A model generated the notes under the pieces. It was not told where the DNA came from and did not search any database. It worked only from the letters and a program-made list of their open reading frames with translations. Below are positions 33,877-45,178 of a DNA stretch of 64,000 nucleotides, in pieces. A program made the position numbers and the translations under genes. Source of the DNA: Apodospora peruviana. Its lineage: Eukaryota; Ascomycota; Sordariomycetes; Sordariales; Lasiosphaeriaceae. Numbering within the stretch: the stretch's first letter is position 1; every line of letters starts with the position of its first letter. The DNA lies in assembly GCA_033439685.1 (NCBI GenBank), contig JAUEDM010000002.1, positions 3,410,001-3,474,000 on the forward strand, given 5' to 3'.

Positions 33877-35076
33877 TTTGTCCGTATTGATGCCGTCGCG
33901 GGAAGCTGTCTCATGACCTGGGCAGCTGTTGGTCGAGTTTGGGGAGCTGGCAGACAAGGAAAATCGCTGCTGACGGGTATTGTTTACTTTCGGAGCCGCC
34001 TGGTCTTTGTTGTCGCTTACGCTCAGCTCAACAAGCTGTGCCGTGGCGGCCGACAACGCTCCAACAACAGCTAGAAGATCAAAAGATCAGAACCTGGAAA
34101 CCCGCCAAAAATGCAAAAGTTGAATTGAGAAAGAACGAAGAGGACCGCCCAATCGGGCCAGTTGTCAACGAGTGAGCAGTGGTGTTGGAGACGAAAGGTG
34201 CAGCTGAAAGAACGAAAATTCGATTGAGACGAGTAGGGTCGGCGCAAAGCAAGGGCAGGCCACGGCGGGATGCGGGTGAGGATTGCTTGCTTGTTGATGC
34301 CGCCGCGCCGCAGTGCACGGTTCAGTCAGTTACCTGGGCGCCGGGATTTAATGGTGGTTGGGGCTGGGCTGTGGGGCTCGAAGTCCATCCTGGTGGCTGG
34401 TGCAGGCCGAACAGGAAAGTAGCGAGGCTGGCCGCTCTCAGACGGTCAGACCACGCGTTTTCCATCTTCCGCCCAGTCGGACTGCCGCCATACGTAATAC
34501 CAGCTGGGGGCTCTTTGCATCCAATGGGAAAGTTGGTGCCTTGGATGGCATCGGAAACAACTACCTGTAATCCGTACATATCCAAACAGTAATTTGAAGC
34601 TGCATTCCGACAACTGGTTCGGTAGGTCAAAGTTTGGTGCTATTAGAAACTTCATTTATCACCAATGAACTCCGTCTTTGCGCGTCTATTCGTATTCGTA
34701 AGGCTCTCAGCCACTTCCCCTCGTCATGGACCCACTCAAGCTCCTTTGTGTGCACGGCTGAGCTGAAATACGCCTTGCTGCCCCGCAGTTTCCAAACTCC
34801 AAAGCTCAACAAGAACTCGACACCCCTGAAGCCTTTCCCGCTGTTTTCGAGATGTTATCGACAACGACAACATGATATTGATCAAAGAGATCATTTGCTT
34901 CCTTGCGCTACAGCAAATAACAGACATGAGATGTCCGGTCGACTACACCTGTTTGGGAGAATATCGAGTTGGCTCCGGCATTCAAATTCCGGATTACAGG
35001 CAAACAGGTCAAGCTTGCAGCAGGAAGCGTCGTCAGCTACCCAAAATGCATTTCCTAGTTTGCTAACCACACTACT
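33877..35076. other. Intergenic, C2 gene promoter and con-6 3' UTR
   Basis: Promoter and leader of the C2-domain gene at left, 3' UTR of con-6 at right. The open frames at 34179-34655 on both strands have no consistent protein character. No RNA gene seen. Confidence 0.45.
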
Positions 35077-35498
35077 CTACGTATTGCATGCCATCAGAAC
35101 AAACAAGTCGTTTGGTGGATGTTGCGACACTGCTCTTAGACTATGCATCTCGCTGAGCCGCTCCTTGGCAGACTGCTTGGCCTCGTCAGAGACGTTGGGG
35201 TGCTTGAGGGAACTGTGGGGTATTAGCCATAGTCAACATTCGGCCATGGACTTCGGAGGTTCAAGTCTTACGCCTTCAAGCCACCGATCGCATCGTTGGG
35301 CTGCTCGTCTTGTTCTTTGCCAGGCTTGGAACCTATTGCACATGGGGTGAGCCTCAAAGTCGGAAGCCATCACACTTTCAGAGGTCTTAACTCACCCTCG
35401 AGCGCATTATCAAGGAGTGCCACAAATTTCTGCTTCATGGTGTTCGGGGTGTTGATGTTGACCATGTGCCCGCCGGCAACTTGGGTCTCAGTAGACAT
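35077..35498 (-). CDS. con-6: Conidiation-specific protein CON-6
   Basis: Small hydrophilic protein of the Con-6 family, abundant in conidia of Neurospora and relatives. Three exons on the minus strand: 35396-35498, 35272-35332 and 35077-35212 (99 aa). The two Con-6 repeats are visible as GGHMVNINTPNT and GGLKASLKHPNVSDEAKQSAKERL. The second matches the family closely; the first is degenerate after its Asn-Pro-Asn core. Introns are 63 and 59 bases with standard borders (GTGAGT...AATAG and GTAAGA...CACAG). The last ~20 residues after KERLSEM extend beyond what I expect for the family, so the true 3' end might involve another small intron. It is divergent from the TMEM234 gene, 1.15 kb apart. 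Confidence 0.87.
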
Positions 35499-36647
35499 AT
35501 TGGAAGTGTTGTGGGCTGTTAACTCCTTTCGTATCTCAGGAAGACGATGATGTTTATTTTCTGCATACCAAGGTAAGGCTTGCCCTTTTATAGTTTTTTG
35601 ATCATTTCGCGGGGCTCCAAAATAAACAGCTCAGGCAAATCATGCCCGGACCTCCATGACAAGTACAAGCCAGTCACGATCTTTGTAGAGACGTAAAATG
35701 TACGGGTCACCACTTTACCCAATTCAACGCCCAAGAAAGCAGGTGACAGAAGTTCGAGATAGTTTGTCCACCAGGGTTGTCGGCAAAGCCTTGGGCGCTC
35801 AGGCTCTTAAGCACGGCAGTTTTTGAGGCTACTATGAACGACTCCGAGGCTAATACACAACGCCATGACTGAACAGACTTCAATGATGTCAACATGTCGT
35901 GATAGAATAAAGCTATCGGCGAAGGCTCGGTTTGTGATTGGAAGGTACGTGTTCAATCGGTATGAGACTATGGGGGCTTGAGCCAGGCTTTGTCGTCCGT
36001 CGATGGACTCTCCCCGGGACTTGGGGTCAATAAATTCGCAACGACGACCAAGAAAAGAACTCTTTGGGTTGGGAATTTTCGGACTCCCCCTCACAGTCCT
36101 CCAAATAACCTTCGGGAGCTATGCAGCCATGGTAAGTTGGTAGACCACGATTATCAATTCATGTTGGATGTCCGGACGAATTGTTGGAGTTTGGGGACTC
36201 GAGAGTGATCCGAGGCCGGGGACCCCACCCAATCTTATCCATAAGCACCCGTCCTTAAACCCCCTGTAAGCAACATCACAGATCCGGGCCGATCGGTTGT
36301 CAGCCATCGTCATACCCGACACCTTCCAGCTGTCCATCAGCCATCCTCCACCTGCACAACAGTACCATCACATCCGCATCCCATATTGCATTGTGGATCT
36401 TACACGCGACGGGACTGATCTTGTATAGGGCTGAAAATCAAATCTTTAACCTCACCGCTACGCCCTGTCGCATTAGGTAACTCCATTTCGACGCTTCACA
36501 TATTATTCTTTCATCTTTCCAGATCGGGCATCCCGATTCAATATCCTCACGACTGTTCTTCTATCTCATTTACATTTCATTGTTATTATTAGAAATAAAC
36601 AAACAAACAAACAGCCGGGAAAGGAGTCACCCATAGGGAGACAACCA
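35499..36647. other. Divergent promoter region, con-6 and TMEM234 homologue
   Basis: Holds both promoters. The right end is the TMEM234 leader and includes four AAAC units (36597-36612) just before its start. No gene is supported within it. Confidence 0.5.
36597..36612 (+). repeat. (AAAC)4 microsatellite in a 5' leader
   Basis: Four perfect AAAC units end 35 bases before the start codon at 36648. Such A/C-rich leaders are unstructured; I infer no specific function. Confidence 0.85.
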
Positions 36648-37255
36648 ATGGGGGACACCGATGGCGACCGCCACCCAGGCGCGATCAACTACATCCTGGG
36701 CTTCCTCATGGTCGGCCTAGCCTGGGGTCTAACGACGCCCTTCATCCGCCGCGCCGCCAAGGACCACAACCCGCCCCGGCGTGCGCTGCTGGACTCGGAC
36801 GCCGTCAAGTGTAGTTTAGTCAAAACTAAAGTGTACGGCGCTCTGTTCGCCGTGCTCGATCTCCTCCGCAACCCACGCTATGCGGTGCCGCTGCTTCTCA
36901 ACCTGACCGGGAGCTTGTGGTTCTTTTTGTTGATTGGCAAGGCTGGTATGTTTTCCCTCCCCCTCGGAACTGGTTGGGTTCGACTAGAACTAGGTACTGA
37001 TGAGAGGTTATGATAGAATTGAGTCTCACAGTGCCGATTGTCAATACGCTGGCGTTTCTATTTACCGTGATTGGGGAGTGGTGGGTAGAGAAGAAAGTTA
37101 TTAGTCGAGGTTGGTAGCCCCCTTTTCTTTTTGGTCTTGCATGTGATAGGTTGGGTATGATGATGATTTGTTGATAACTTGATATAGAAACGATGGTCGG
37201 CATGGTTCTGTCGATTGGTGGTATTGCCGTGTGTGTTCATAGCAAATCTGGATAG
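36648..37255 (+). CDS. TMEM234 homologue, small EamA-like membrane protein
   Basis: Small four-helix membrane protein of the TMEM234 family, related to half of a drug/metabolite transporter. Exons are 36648-36945, 37017-37109 and 37188-37255 (152 aa). Helix 1 is INYILGFLMVGLAWGLTTPFIRRAA, including the family WGxTxPF signature. Helix 2 is YAVPLLLNLTGSLWFFLLIG. The second exon gives VPIVNTLAFLFTVIGEWW and the third the closing helix VGMVLSIGGIAVCVHS. Both introns are phase 1 with GTATGT...GATAG and GTTGGT...TATAG borders; the second donor is weak. The animal protein is of similar size. Function in fungi is not established. Confidence 0.88.
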
Positions 37256-38143
37256 CTTTCCATTTGGGTTGGAATACATTTTGTGTGACTTGTTTCTTTT
37301 GTACTGTGCCATGTGGTTGTGTTCACTGTGGATTGAACAAGAAGTAAGATTATTTCTAACACGCTCCCACGACCGATCGACAGTGACCTGCCCCAGGCAG
37401 ATCTTTTTGTATTTGTTGTTCTCATCCCTTCAACAAGTAACATACGAAAAGCGTACCAGTCGCCATTCCGCCCTGCTCTCTTCTGAAAAGCAGAAAATAC
37501 CTCCAAGGAGCTGGTGGGGAGGTGCATGTACAGAATTTCCTCCCCAACATCAAAAAGTAGAAAAAGCCACACCAAGTATAATGAAGAAGGAAGAGAAGCA
37601 AAAAACAAAGAGTAGGTGAAATGGTATAGAAAATAGAAAATATAGTAAAGGAAGAAAAGCCCTGAATAATCCCACGTTGAACCCATTTTCCCTGCGTATG
37701 CTACCATGTATTTGGGTATCTCAAAAGTTTTGCTTTGAGGAAAGAACGTGAAGAAGAAGGTAAAGACAATGAAAGAATGTCGAATAACATGCGTCCTGCC
37801 GTGCGTTTGGTGTGCGTGTATCGTATGTGTGTATATACCGTGATGAAGAAGTAAAAGTATGTGCAGAAGAACGTTGTGAAAGTAATGAAGCAAAAAATGA
37901 TGATAAAAAGAATGAGGAAGAGAAGAATGCCATTGTCCTCGGGATGTATCCCTATACCATCCCAGAACAAAGAATCGTTATTTACGAAGAAGTGGAGTGA
38001 TTGTGGTCATCGTGGTCGTCAGGGCAAACGGTCGTGTCGTAGTCATGGTTGGTTCGTTGGTACATGCCGGTTTGCTCGTATTACTCGGTGTCGTCGTCGT
38101 TGAGGTCGTCGTCGATAATATTTTCCGTGAATGAAAAGGAAAT
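37256..38143. other. Convergent AT-rich 3' region
   Basis: 3' UTRs of two convergent genes. A minus-strand frame at 37237-37893 is long (218 codons), but it is Phe/Leu/His-rich in AT-rich DNA and overlaps the TMEM234 end, so I do not call it. Confidence 0.45.
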
Positions 38144-39214
38144 CTAACGGCGGCTCCGGGATCGAACCCAGCGCTGCACTGCCCGCAGGCTCGGGTCCTC
38201 AGCCGTCCAGCGGCCCATGTCGTAGTCAGACTGCTGAAGCTCGGAGTAGATTGCTTCGTCGGTGATGGTGGCGAGCTCCTGTGTGGTGCGAAGGTCGGCT
38301 TGTTAGCAAAGAACACAACACCTTTCGGAATCTCGAGCAAAAGGTGAGATGTTTACAGGCCCAAGAAGAAGAGGCGTGTGGTGAAGTAGAGAGCGTATAG
38401 GAGAAAGAGTAAGAGCCAGGGTGAAGAACTGGTAGAGAATAATATGGAAAGGGGGGAAAAGCATGGCAGAGACAAGACTATAGAGATATAAGAAGGTAAA
38501 CTTACAGTACGCAGCTGTTGATCACATCCTCGCAGTTGCGAGTTGTTCCCCGAGTGTGGCCGGCCGCCCTGGAGGATCTGTTCTCGCCACTCGATCCATC
38601 GTTGAGCCGCCGCCTGGCGAAGATAGATCTTTTGGCCTTCGTGTCGGCGCGCATAGGCATCGAGCATGACCCTGAGGTCGGTTAGTGTTAGCGGTCTACA
38701 CCTGGTCGAGAAGGGACGTGGAAGAGGATGAATCAGATGAAAAGGGGGATAGACTCACTGCCTCAACTCGGCCTTTGCCTGCTCCTCAGGCCCGCCCGAG
38801 GTACGAGGGACGGTGATGTCGGCGGCGCAGTTGAGGATGTGCTGTCCATCGAGCGCACACTGGCGCAACGCCGCCCATCCCTCGGTGTAGTAGTCATCCA
38901 TGTTCTCTGGGTTGAACGGAGCGGCGGCGATGTAGTACTGGAGAGTTCGGAAGTCGGAGAGGACCTCGGCGACTCGCGTCGTGCGGTATTCGTTAACTAT
39001 AAGAACAACCAGCCTCATGTTAGCTTGGGCTTGCCCTGCTAGGCGCGCCGTTGGGGTGTGGCGTCTCTAGTCCGATGACCTAATATGCGCATCTCTGTTT
39101 CTGTTTGGGTAGAGGTAGGAAATCAGGGGCTGGGGTGGAGGGGAGTGGGAAGATGGCTACCCGCAGGGGGGTGGGCGGTGTGATGTGTGGAAAATACATA
39201 CGTCCGTCCGACAT
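38144..39214 (-). CDS. Unrecognised soluble helical protein
   Basis: I do not recognise this family. Four exons on the minus strand: 39202-39214, 38759-38996, 38506-38671 and 38144-38278, all with clean GT-AG borders, giving 183 aa. The protein opens MSDGLNEYRTTRVAEVLSDF and is mostly polar and helical. It is rich in Tyr, Trp, Arg and Gln (YYTEGWAALRQCALDG; YLRQAAAQRWIEWREQILQGG) and ends in a basic WVRSRSRR tail. No signal peptide, membrane segment or metal-binding motif is visible. Four exons joining in one frame with high-quality splice sites make it very likely real. The first coding exon has only 13 bases. It is convergent with the TMEM234 homologue. Confidence 0.75.
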
Positions 39215-41911
39215 GATTGCTGTCTGATGCTGCTGTTTGGGTAGATGGAATCAGGTTTAAGATTATCGAAGTAGATGAGCGAGCCTTTGATGAATTTTAG
39301 ATGATGGTTGAAGAAATTCTGATGATATCAAAGAGTATTTGAAGAGATAGCTAGTTGAAAGGGGCAAACAGGGTCCTCGGGACGAACTGATGCACGGTGT
39401 ATGCAAAGCACAATGAATGGAAGGCTGAAAAAGAGGTAAAGATTGGCGGCTGCTGTTGCTGCTCTCCTATGAAGGGACTGGATGACTTGGATAGAAGATC
39501 ATGAAGGCAAACTTTGGAGGAGCTCCAACGGCTTTTGTAGAATTTGACGACGGCCGCTCTGGGCAAAACCGTTGAGGACAACAGCAAAGCTATAGTTTCT
39601 CCTGATGGATCCCAAACGATGAAGGAAAGATACGTATCCCGGTAGGGATGTTGTCTGGTAGGAGGGGGACGGAGTGCGAATGGAACAGCTTGTCACCACC
39701 GCATGCATGGCTACACTCAACAAAAGCGTATACATGGTCTCTGTACAGCAATCCGCAGTCGACGATATCATCCAGCAGCAATGCCGTCAGCCGTGCGGCA
39801 TCATGCGGGCTGATGGACCCGGTCCGACCAGATGGGACGATACTACACAACATAGTACCGAGATACCTCGTGGCAGCAGCCGTGCGTCCATGGATGATGC
39901 CAGTGAGCGGTCTGGCGGTCCTCATAGGGCCCTGACAAGCTGTGCAAGTGGAAACCGTGACCCCACAGGGCTACTGATTTCGAGTGGGCGTCCGCTCAGG
40001 CAAGGCTGAAGAAGGAGGATATCGACCAAGAATGGGTGAAGGTATCCACAATCAACGATTCAGTGTTTGTTTCTGGCCCTAGTCCACCTGGGAGGCCTAT
40101 GCAGGTGCGAAAATCGTGCAGTATGCAGGAGCAAGAACTTTGTCTGTCTTTGGGATAGTTGGGTACTACTTCGTCCGATATCATACTCGTCTCCCTGATA
40201 CTTGTCTCTTTACAGATCGATAGAAACAGCAGATGAACGACTGCGACTGGCTGACTGGTCTAAAGAGGAGGCTCGTCTGGGTGGCGCACCCAAGTCCGTC
40301 GCTACGAGACCCCAGGGGGGGCCAAGGCCAAACCCAAAGCGCGAAAGCGTTGCGCCAAACCCGCCAGACCAAAAACGTGCTCCAAGTTGCTGTGTGGATC
40401 GTGCGTCCGACAGGGGACACAAAAGAGGGAATTAGACGAGCTTTCAGCGAAGCCACAGATGGACGAACAGCCCAATCGAGGACGCCTTCGCAGGGACCCG
40501 CAAGACCCGACACCACCTGTTTCCCGCAGGGCCACAAGAGGGAGGGAGCCGTGGGAGCTTGGGTGTGTGGCTCAGGTGGAGTTCGAGCCAATAGAAGGCT
40601 CAGCCTCGACTCTGCGTCTGCTTCGGATCGTTCCTCGGCTGAGCTGAGAAGTGTATTCTGCTTTTTATTAGCATCACGCTGCCCAACCCGTTTGGCTAAC
40701 TGTGTATGCACTGCAGGAAATAGTCTTGTATGGCCTCACCTCAAGTGGATGGTGTGTATCTTGTCCGGCCCTGTTCAGGAACCGCCAGACACATGCCGGT
40801 TACCACTGGCGAGCTGGAAGAAGGAGGGAATCCGGCTCCATCCAGTGGCATCCAGTGGCATCCAGCGGGTGTCCGCCGTTTTGGACACCACCCGCCAAGA
40901 CCTCGAAGTGGCTGCATTGTCAGCTCCTCAGGCCCTATCAGGGGTTGTCGCTCTTCGGGAGACCCTGCAGTTCTCCTCACCCACCCAGCCAAACACTTTT
41001 GGTGGTGTTGTGCCCGTTGAACTGGTCCAGAGTCCAGACCCCCAAAAACGCCCCATACACTGCAGACTAGCCTCAAGTCCGCCTAACAAGATTCCCAGAG
41101 TCTCGGGAAAGTGACCTAGTACTCTCGTAGTTGGGGGAAACAATCCGATGAGGCAGCTGGTTTTGAGGCTTGCATGAGTGCCCGCAGGAGTTGAAACTGA
41201 TGATTGTTAGACCGCCACAACCATCACCGCCGCCGACACCAGCCACTAATATAACTTTCATGACATTGAATCATCACCACTGCCTCCTCTTCCGGCATGC
41301 AGCGGCCCACAGCCTGCCGGATTACTCCCGTTTCCATACGGAGATGCCAGTTGTTGAACTGTGATGGGATGCTGCGCTGCAGTGTAGTCTCAATAAGCAC
41401 CTGTATGAGCAGCAATGCATTGGAGGTCATCGTTCTACTTTCCCGGTGAGGCGGCCGTCTTGTCCAAAACGCTGCATTGATCTCGGTGACTCGGTCGAAT
41501 CTGTTTCTCATATCACCATCGTCATCAATACGGACTTTTTCAGCCTTCAGCTCTCGCCACGTACAGGGGCTGTAAGGCCATCGTATCATTGGACCTGCTG
41601 CACAGCACTGCGTCTATTTTGGGACTTTTACCCCATCCTGCATATCATTTCTCAACCTACTCCAAGGCCGCCAAACAGATCATAGTTCAAGGAAATAGTA
41701 ATGTCACACAAACAACGCGGCGTGGGATGTCGACGTTTAGGATATCAACCTCACCCTATCTGATATCTCGAGCCATCTACATCGACTCCCGCACGCCCTT
41801 GCTTGAAATTTGGGACTAGGCACCGACGAATCACCCAACGTAACCGGTCCTTTTCGTCAGACGCACCGACCACCTCCAGCTCGCCGTCGGGTCGCATCTC
41901 CCACACACAAT
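39215..41911. other. Gene-poor 2.7 kb with overlapping stop-poor frames
   Basis: The left part should be the promoter of the gene starting at 39214; the right edge is the proteasome gene 3' UTR. From 40181 to 41114 several frames on both strands stay open. The longest is plus-strand 40233-41114 (293 aa), with biased Arg/Pro/Ser composition and no recognisable motif. Low stop density across frames suggests base composition rather than coding. A short imperfect repeat (GCATCCAGTG) lies near 40840-40865. Confidence 0.4.
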
Positions 41912-43112
41912 TTAGTCCTTTTCGGCGATGGCCTGTAATCGCTCGTCGATCTCCTCTTCCGTTAGTGTTCTGAAGAGAGGAGTCGTGCCTTGGCCGCCGT
42001 CTGTCTTCGGTCCACCGACGATACCAATCTCGATCTCGGTCTTCTTGAAGTCCATGCTAAGAACTGTGCTGAGCGTCGTGATAGCCAGTTCCACCACGTC
42101 CTTCCAATCACCGTCGGCATGGTCCTTGTTCTTGAGCTTCTTCTCGAGGTGATTGAGCGCCTCCTGCTGCTTTGGTCCGGCGGCGGTGCCCTTGTATCCG
42201 ATGTAGTAGCCCGCAGGGTCGCACTTGAACAGCTGGGGGCCAAACTCCGAGTCCAGCGATATCAACGTGACCGCCACTCCGTACGGTCGCATGTAGGCCT
42301 AAGAAGGAGAAGATGCAATGTCAGCGAATCTGGTCCCCGGCAGATCTGTCTGCAGCCCTACGAGGGGGCTGTGTATGATGCAAGTGTGCTGCGCAATCTT
42401 ACCCGCTGAGTATACACCTGGCTGATATTCGCGAGTCGCTTTGCCAAGGCGTCGCACGGCATTTCGTAGCCAAACTTGTATCTGAAATCTGCAGCTTCCG
42501 ACTGGGCACGCTGTGAGAAAGCTCTTGCGTCTGCGATGGAGCCAGTCATGACGCAGCCGACCGATGGCGAGATCTGGAAGATATGCGAGACCGATGAGGG
42601 ATCGATGAGCTTATCCTATAGTCGCAATGGAGGATTAGATCAGGTCTGACAGACCAGACAGCTGGGATATGCATGTTGCAGGACCCGACCTACCGGCACC
42701 TTCTTTTGCGACAGCACCACGGCGCAGTCCTTGCCTCGAACACCAATCGACATGATGTTGGCGGCTGTTATGGCCTTGAAGGCATATTCTATCGCAAAGC
42801 CAGCTTGTCAGTATCTATCGCCACTCTCGACATGCAACCATGCTGTGCTGCTCTATTCGTCGAGATAGTCGGGCCGTCGTGCCGCCAGCTTCCCCTGGGC
42901 CCATCGCTTCGTAGGAGACATACCGACTTGGTACAATCTTCCCTGCTCGGAGAAGATTGTAATGTGTCTATCGTATCCTGCGCTGCCTGTTTAAAGGTGT
43001 TAGCTGTGCTTCCATACACAAGGTTGGAGCTGCTCGGAGCTCTTGCGACTCGTGGAATGGTTGGAGAGGGTGGAGCTGGCAGGAGCTGGCTGAAAGCTGA
43101 CATACCCGACAT
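41912..43112 (-). CDS. scl1: 20S proteasome subunit alpha-1 (Scl1/PSMA6)
   Basis: Alpha-ring subunit of the 20S core particle. Five exons on the minus strand: 43106-43112, 42924-42986, 42694-42788, 42403-42615 and 41912-42298 (254 aa, close to the 252 aa yeast protein). The N terminus carries the alpha-type signature, YDRHITIFSEQGRLYQVEYAFKAI split over two exons. Then come SIGVRGKDCAVVLSQKKVP, the GCVMTGSIADAR segment, MRPYGVAVTLISLD and DPAGYYIGYKGTAAGPKQQEA, which are specific for alpha-1. It ends ERLQAIAEKD. The first coding exon is only 7 bases (ATGTCGG), so the start depends on splicing. It is divergent from the WKF-domain gene, 674 bases apart. Confidence 0.96.
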
Positions 43113-43786
43113 CTTGAACAGCTGTCTGTTTGGCGGCCCGAATGGAAAAGCAGATTGAAGTGAAAGGTTTTAATGGTAATCGAGCTGCAAGCGAAATGCG
43201 ATGTGCGATCGTGTCGTCTTGGTTGTGAAAGTGGATTGTTCGTTGTCGTCGATGGTCAGGTCGGGGATGGGAAGCTCCACGAGGCAGGCGACCGGGTAGA
43301 CGCGTTGCTACGGTTTGCCTGGAGAAGGCTGAACCAGAGCTCCAACAAGCTCGGTAATTATTTGGGCCTTGAAGTTCAGGTGGTTACTGATGGGCCTGCG
43401 TGTGCACGAACCAACAGCGGCCCTAGCGCCTGAGGCAGAATTGGATGATGGGATAGCCCGTCGACCCCACAGTCAATCGCTTATCGGCGCAAAATAACAA
43501 AATACCCTTGCTTTTTGGGCTGCGATAAGGTCTTACTGGGCAGAAATTTGCTGCAAGCGGGCTCGAATTGACTAGCCAGAAGCAGCAGCAACGCCCAATA
43601 AACACCCGACGATATTGCAATCGACAACGTGGGCCTAGGAACAACCAATCTTGGCTGCATTGCACAGATTTTTCTCACTCCCTCTCGCTACCTGTTTCCG
43701 GGCGCACTCATCGCCCTGCCGTCTCGACCCGGACTCCCGAATCAGCTTCCACCGTCTCCCTTCCTTTCTCTCCTCCTTCGGTCGCC
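43113..43786. other. Divergent promoter, alpha-1 proteasome and WKF gene
   Basis: This segment should contain both promoters and leaders. I looked for the yeast proteasome-associated control element (GGTGGCAAA) and found only a poor match near 43130. No gene is supported. Confidence 0.45.
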
Positions 43787-45178
43787 ATGTACGCCCCAAC
43801 CCAGCGTGTTCCGGCCTGGAAACGATTGGGCCTCAAGCTCAAGGGACCTGCATCGGGCGACGATCCGGCTTCCTCCCCTAGCTCCGGCAATGCCTCTGGC
43901 ACTCCAAACCACTCCACTCAAGCTTCACAAAATGGCCGCCAGTCCCTGAACGCCAGTCCGGCAAGTGCCCTCAAAAGAAAACAACAAGGCTCTGTGCAAA
44001 CCCCCAACAAGAGGTTCCGGCCCGACGAGCAGCAGACGCCTGCCACAAACGAATCGACACTGAGAAGACAAAAGTCGGTCACGTTCGCGGAGGACACCAA
44101 GGAAACCGTCAAACCGAAGCCAGCAAAGGCAAAGAAGCCAAAGAAGAAGGAGAAAACCCCCAAGAAAATTCCCGAAGCCCCGGGTCCCGAATTCAGCCTC
44201 GAGCCTGCTCTATCCTACCTTCGCCAGTGGGACACGGACCGCGAGTCCTGGAAGTTCAACAAGAACCACCAGACCCTCCTCATCAAGTACCTCTTCGACG
44301 CAAACAAGGTACCCTCGTCCGATATCTCTGTTTTTTACAGATACATCCGCGACCTGAAGGGCGCTGTACGATCACGGCTACGAGAGACGGCGGAAGAGAT
44401 CAAGAAGAAGGACATGGAGGAGGGCGTGGCGGCTTTTCCTTCCTCTATGAAGGACAAGGAGACCAGGCAAAAGGAGTACGAGGCGGCCATCTCAGCGTTT
44501 CTACAACAAAAGCATCAAGCAAATGGAGGAGGATCCAGCAGCACCAACGCCAATGGCAAGCGTACCTTTGACGAGGTAGAACTCGTCCTGCGAATCGCGA
44601 CTCCCGAAGTCAAGCAAAGGCTGCTGAAGCGGATCCGAGCCGAGATGGTCCTGGACGAGCTATCGGACAGCGAGAGCACCACATCCACAGACACAACCAC
44701 CACCACGACTACCTCCTCAGCCATGTCGCTGTCGTCAGACTTTGGTCGGAGAGAAGTCGCCGCAGCACCGACAGGCGGTTCCGACGAATCAAGAGCCGCA
44801 GTCAAGACAAACGATGGGCCCCAACAGCCGGCCAAGCGCAGGAGACTGAGAAACAGACGGACGGGTATCGATGACGACGATAGCAGTAGCGACGAGAGCA
44901 GTTCCGACGAGGACTCGGATTCCTCGGATGACGATGAGGAGGAGGAAAGGGATACTCTAGACGACGCCGACGACTCGAGCAGTAGCAGCTCGAGCGATGA
45001 CGATTCGGACGACTCGGATGGGGATATGGTGATAATACCCAGTGATATTGGTGACGGTAACGAGTCGTCAAGTAGCTCGTCGTCGTCGTCTTCGTCGGGA
45101 TCGGATTCCGAGTCGGCTGTGACGGATGACGAGAATAATTCGGCGAGTGAGAGTAGTGATGATAGTGACGATGAATGA
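43787..45178 (+). CDS. WKF-domain protein (C7orf50 family), probable nucleolar factor
   Basis: Single exon, 463 aa. The WKF domain spans about residues 140-215: PALSYLRQWDTDRESWKFNKN, then LLIKYLFDANKVPSSDISVFYRYIRDLKGAVRSRL. Family members (human C7orf50) are nucleolar and linked to ribosome biogenesis; the biochemical role is not known. The N-terminal third is basic and disordered, with a KPAKAKKPKKKEKTPKK nuclear/nucleolar signal. A second helical part contains KRTFDEVELVLRIATPEVKQRLLKRIRAEM. The last ~120 residues are runs of Ser, Asp and Glu typical of CK2-phosphorylated nucleolar proteins. I chose the ATG at 43787 because MYAPTQRVPAWKRLGLKLK is typical; the open frame upstream is probably leader. 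Confidence 0.88.
   Translation: MYAPTQRVPAWKRLGLKLKGPASGDDPASSPSSGNASGTPNHSTQASQNGRQSLNASPASALKRKQQGSVQTPNKRFRPDEQQTPATNESTLRRQKSVTFAEDTKETVKPKPAKAKKPKKKEKTPKKIPEAPGPEFSLEPALSYLRQWDTDRESWKFNKNHQTLLIKYLFDANKVPSSDISVFYRYIRDLKGAVRSRLRETAEEIKKKDMEEGVAAFPSSMKDKETRQKEYEAAISAFLQQKHQANGGGSSSTNANGKRTFDEVELVLRIATPEVKQRLLKRIRAEMVLDELSDSESTTSTDTTTTTTTSSAMSLSSDFGRREVAAAPTGGSDESRAAVKTNDGPQQPAKRRRLRNRRTGIDDDDSSSDESSSDEDSDSSDDDEEEERDTLDDADDSSSSSSSDDDSDDSDGDMVIIPSDIGDGNESSSSSSSSSSSGSDSESAVTDDENNSASESSDDSDDE

Noticed and set aside
37237..37893. Minus-strand 218-codon frame
   Set aside because: It is Phe/Leu/His-rich in AT-rich DNA and overlaps the last exon of the TMEM234 homologue, with no recognisable motif.
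38158..38170. tRNA T-arm-like sequence (GGTTCGATCCC on the minus strand)
   Set aside because: It lies inside the last exon of the unrecognised gene, encoding the basic tail. No acceptor, D or anticodon arms surround it.
43120..43145. Proteasome-associated control element upstream of alpha-1
   Set aside because: The best site (GGCCGCCAAA) differs from the yeast GGTGGCAAA consensus, so I do not call it.
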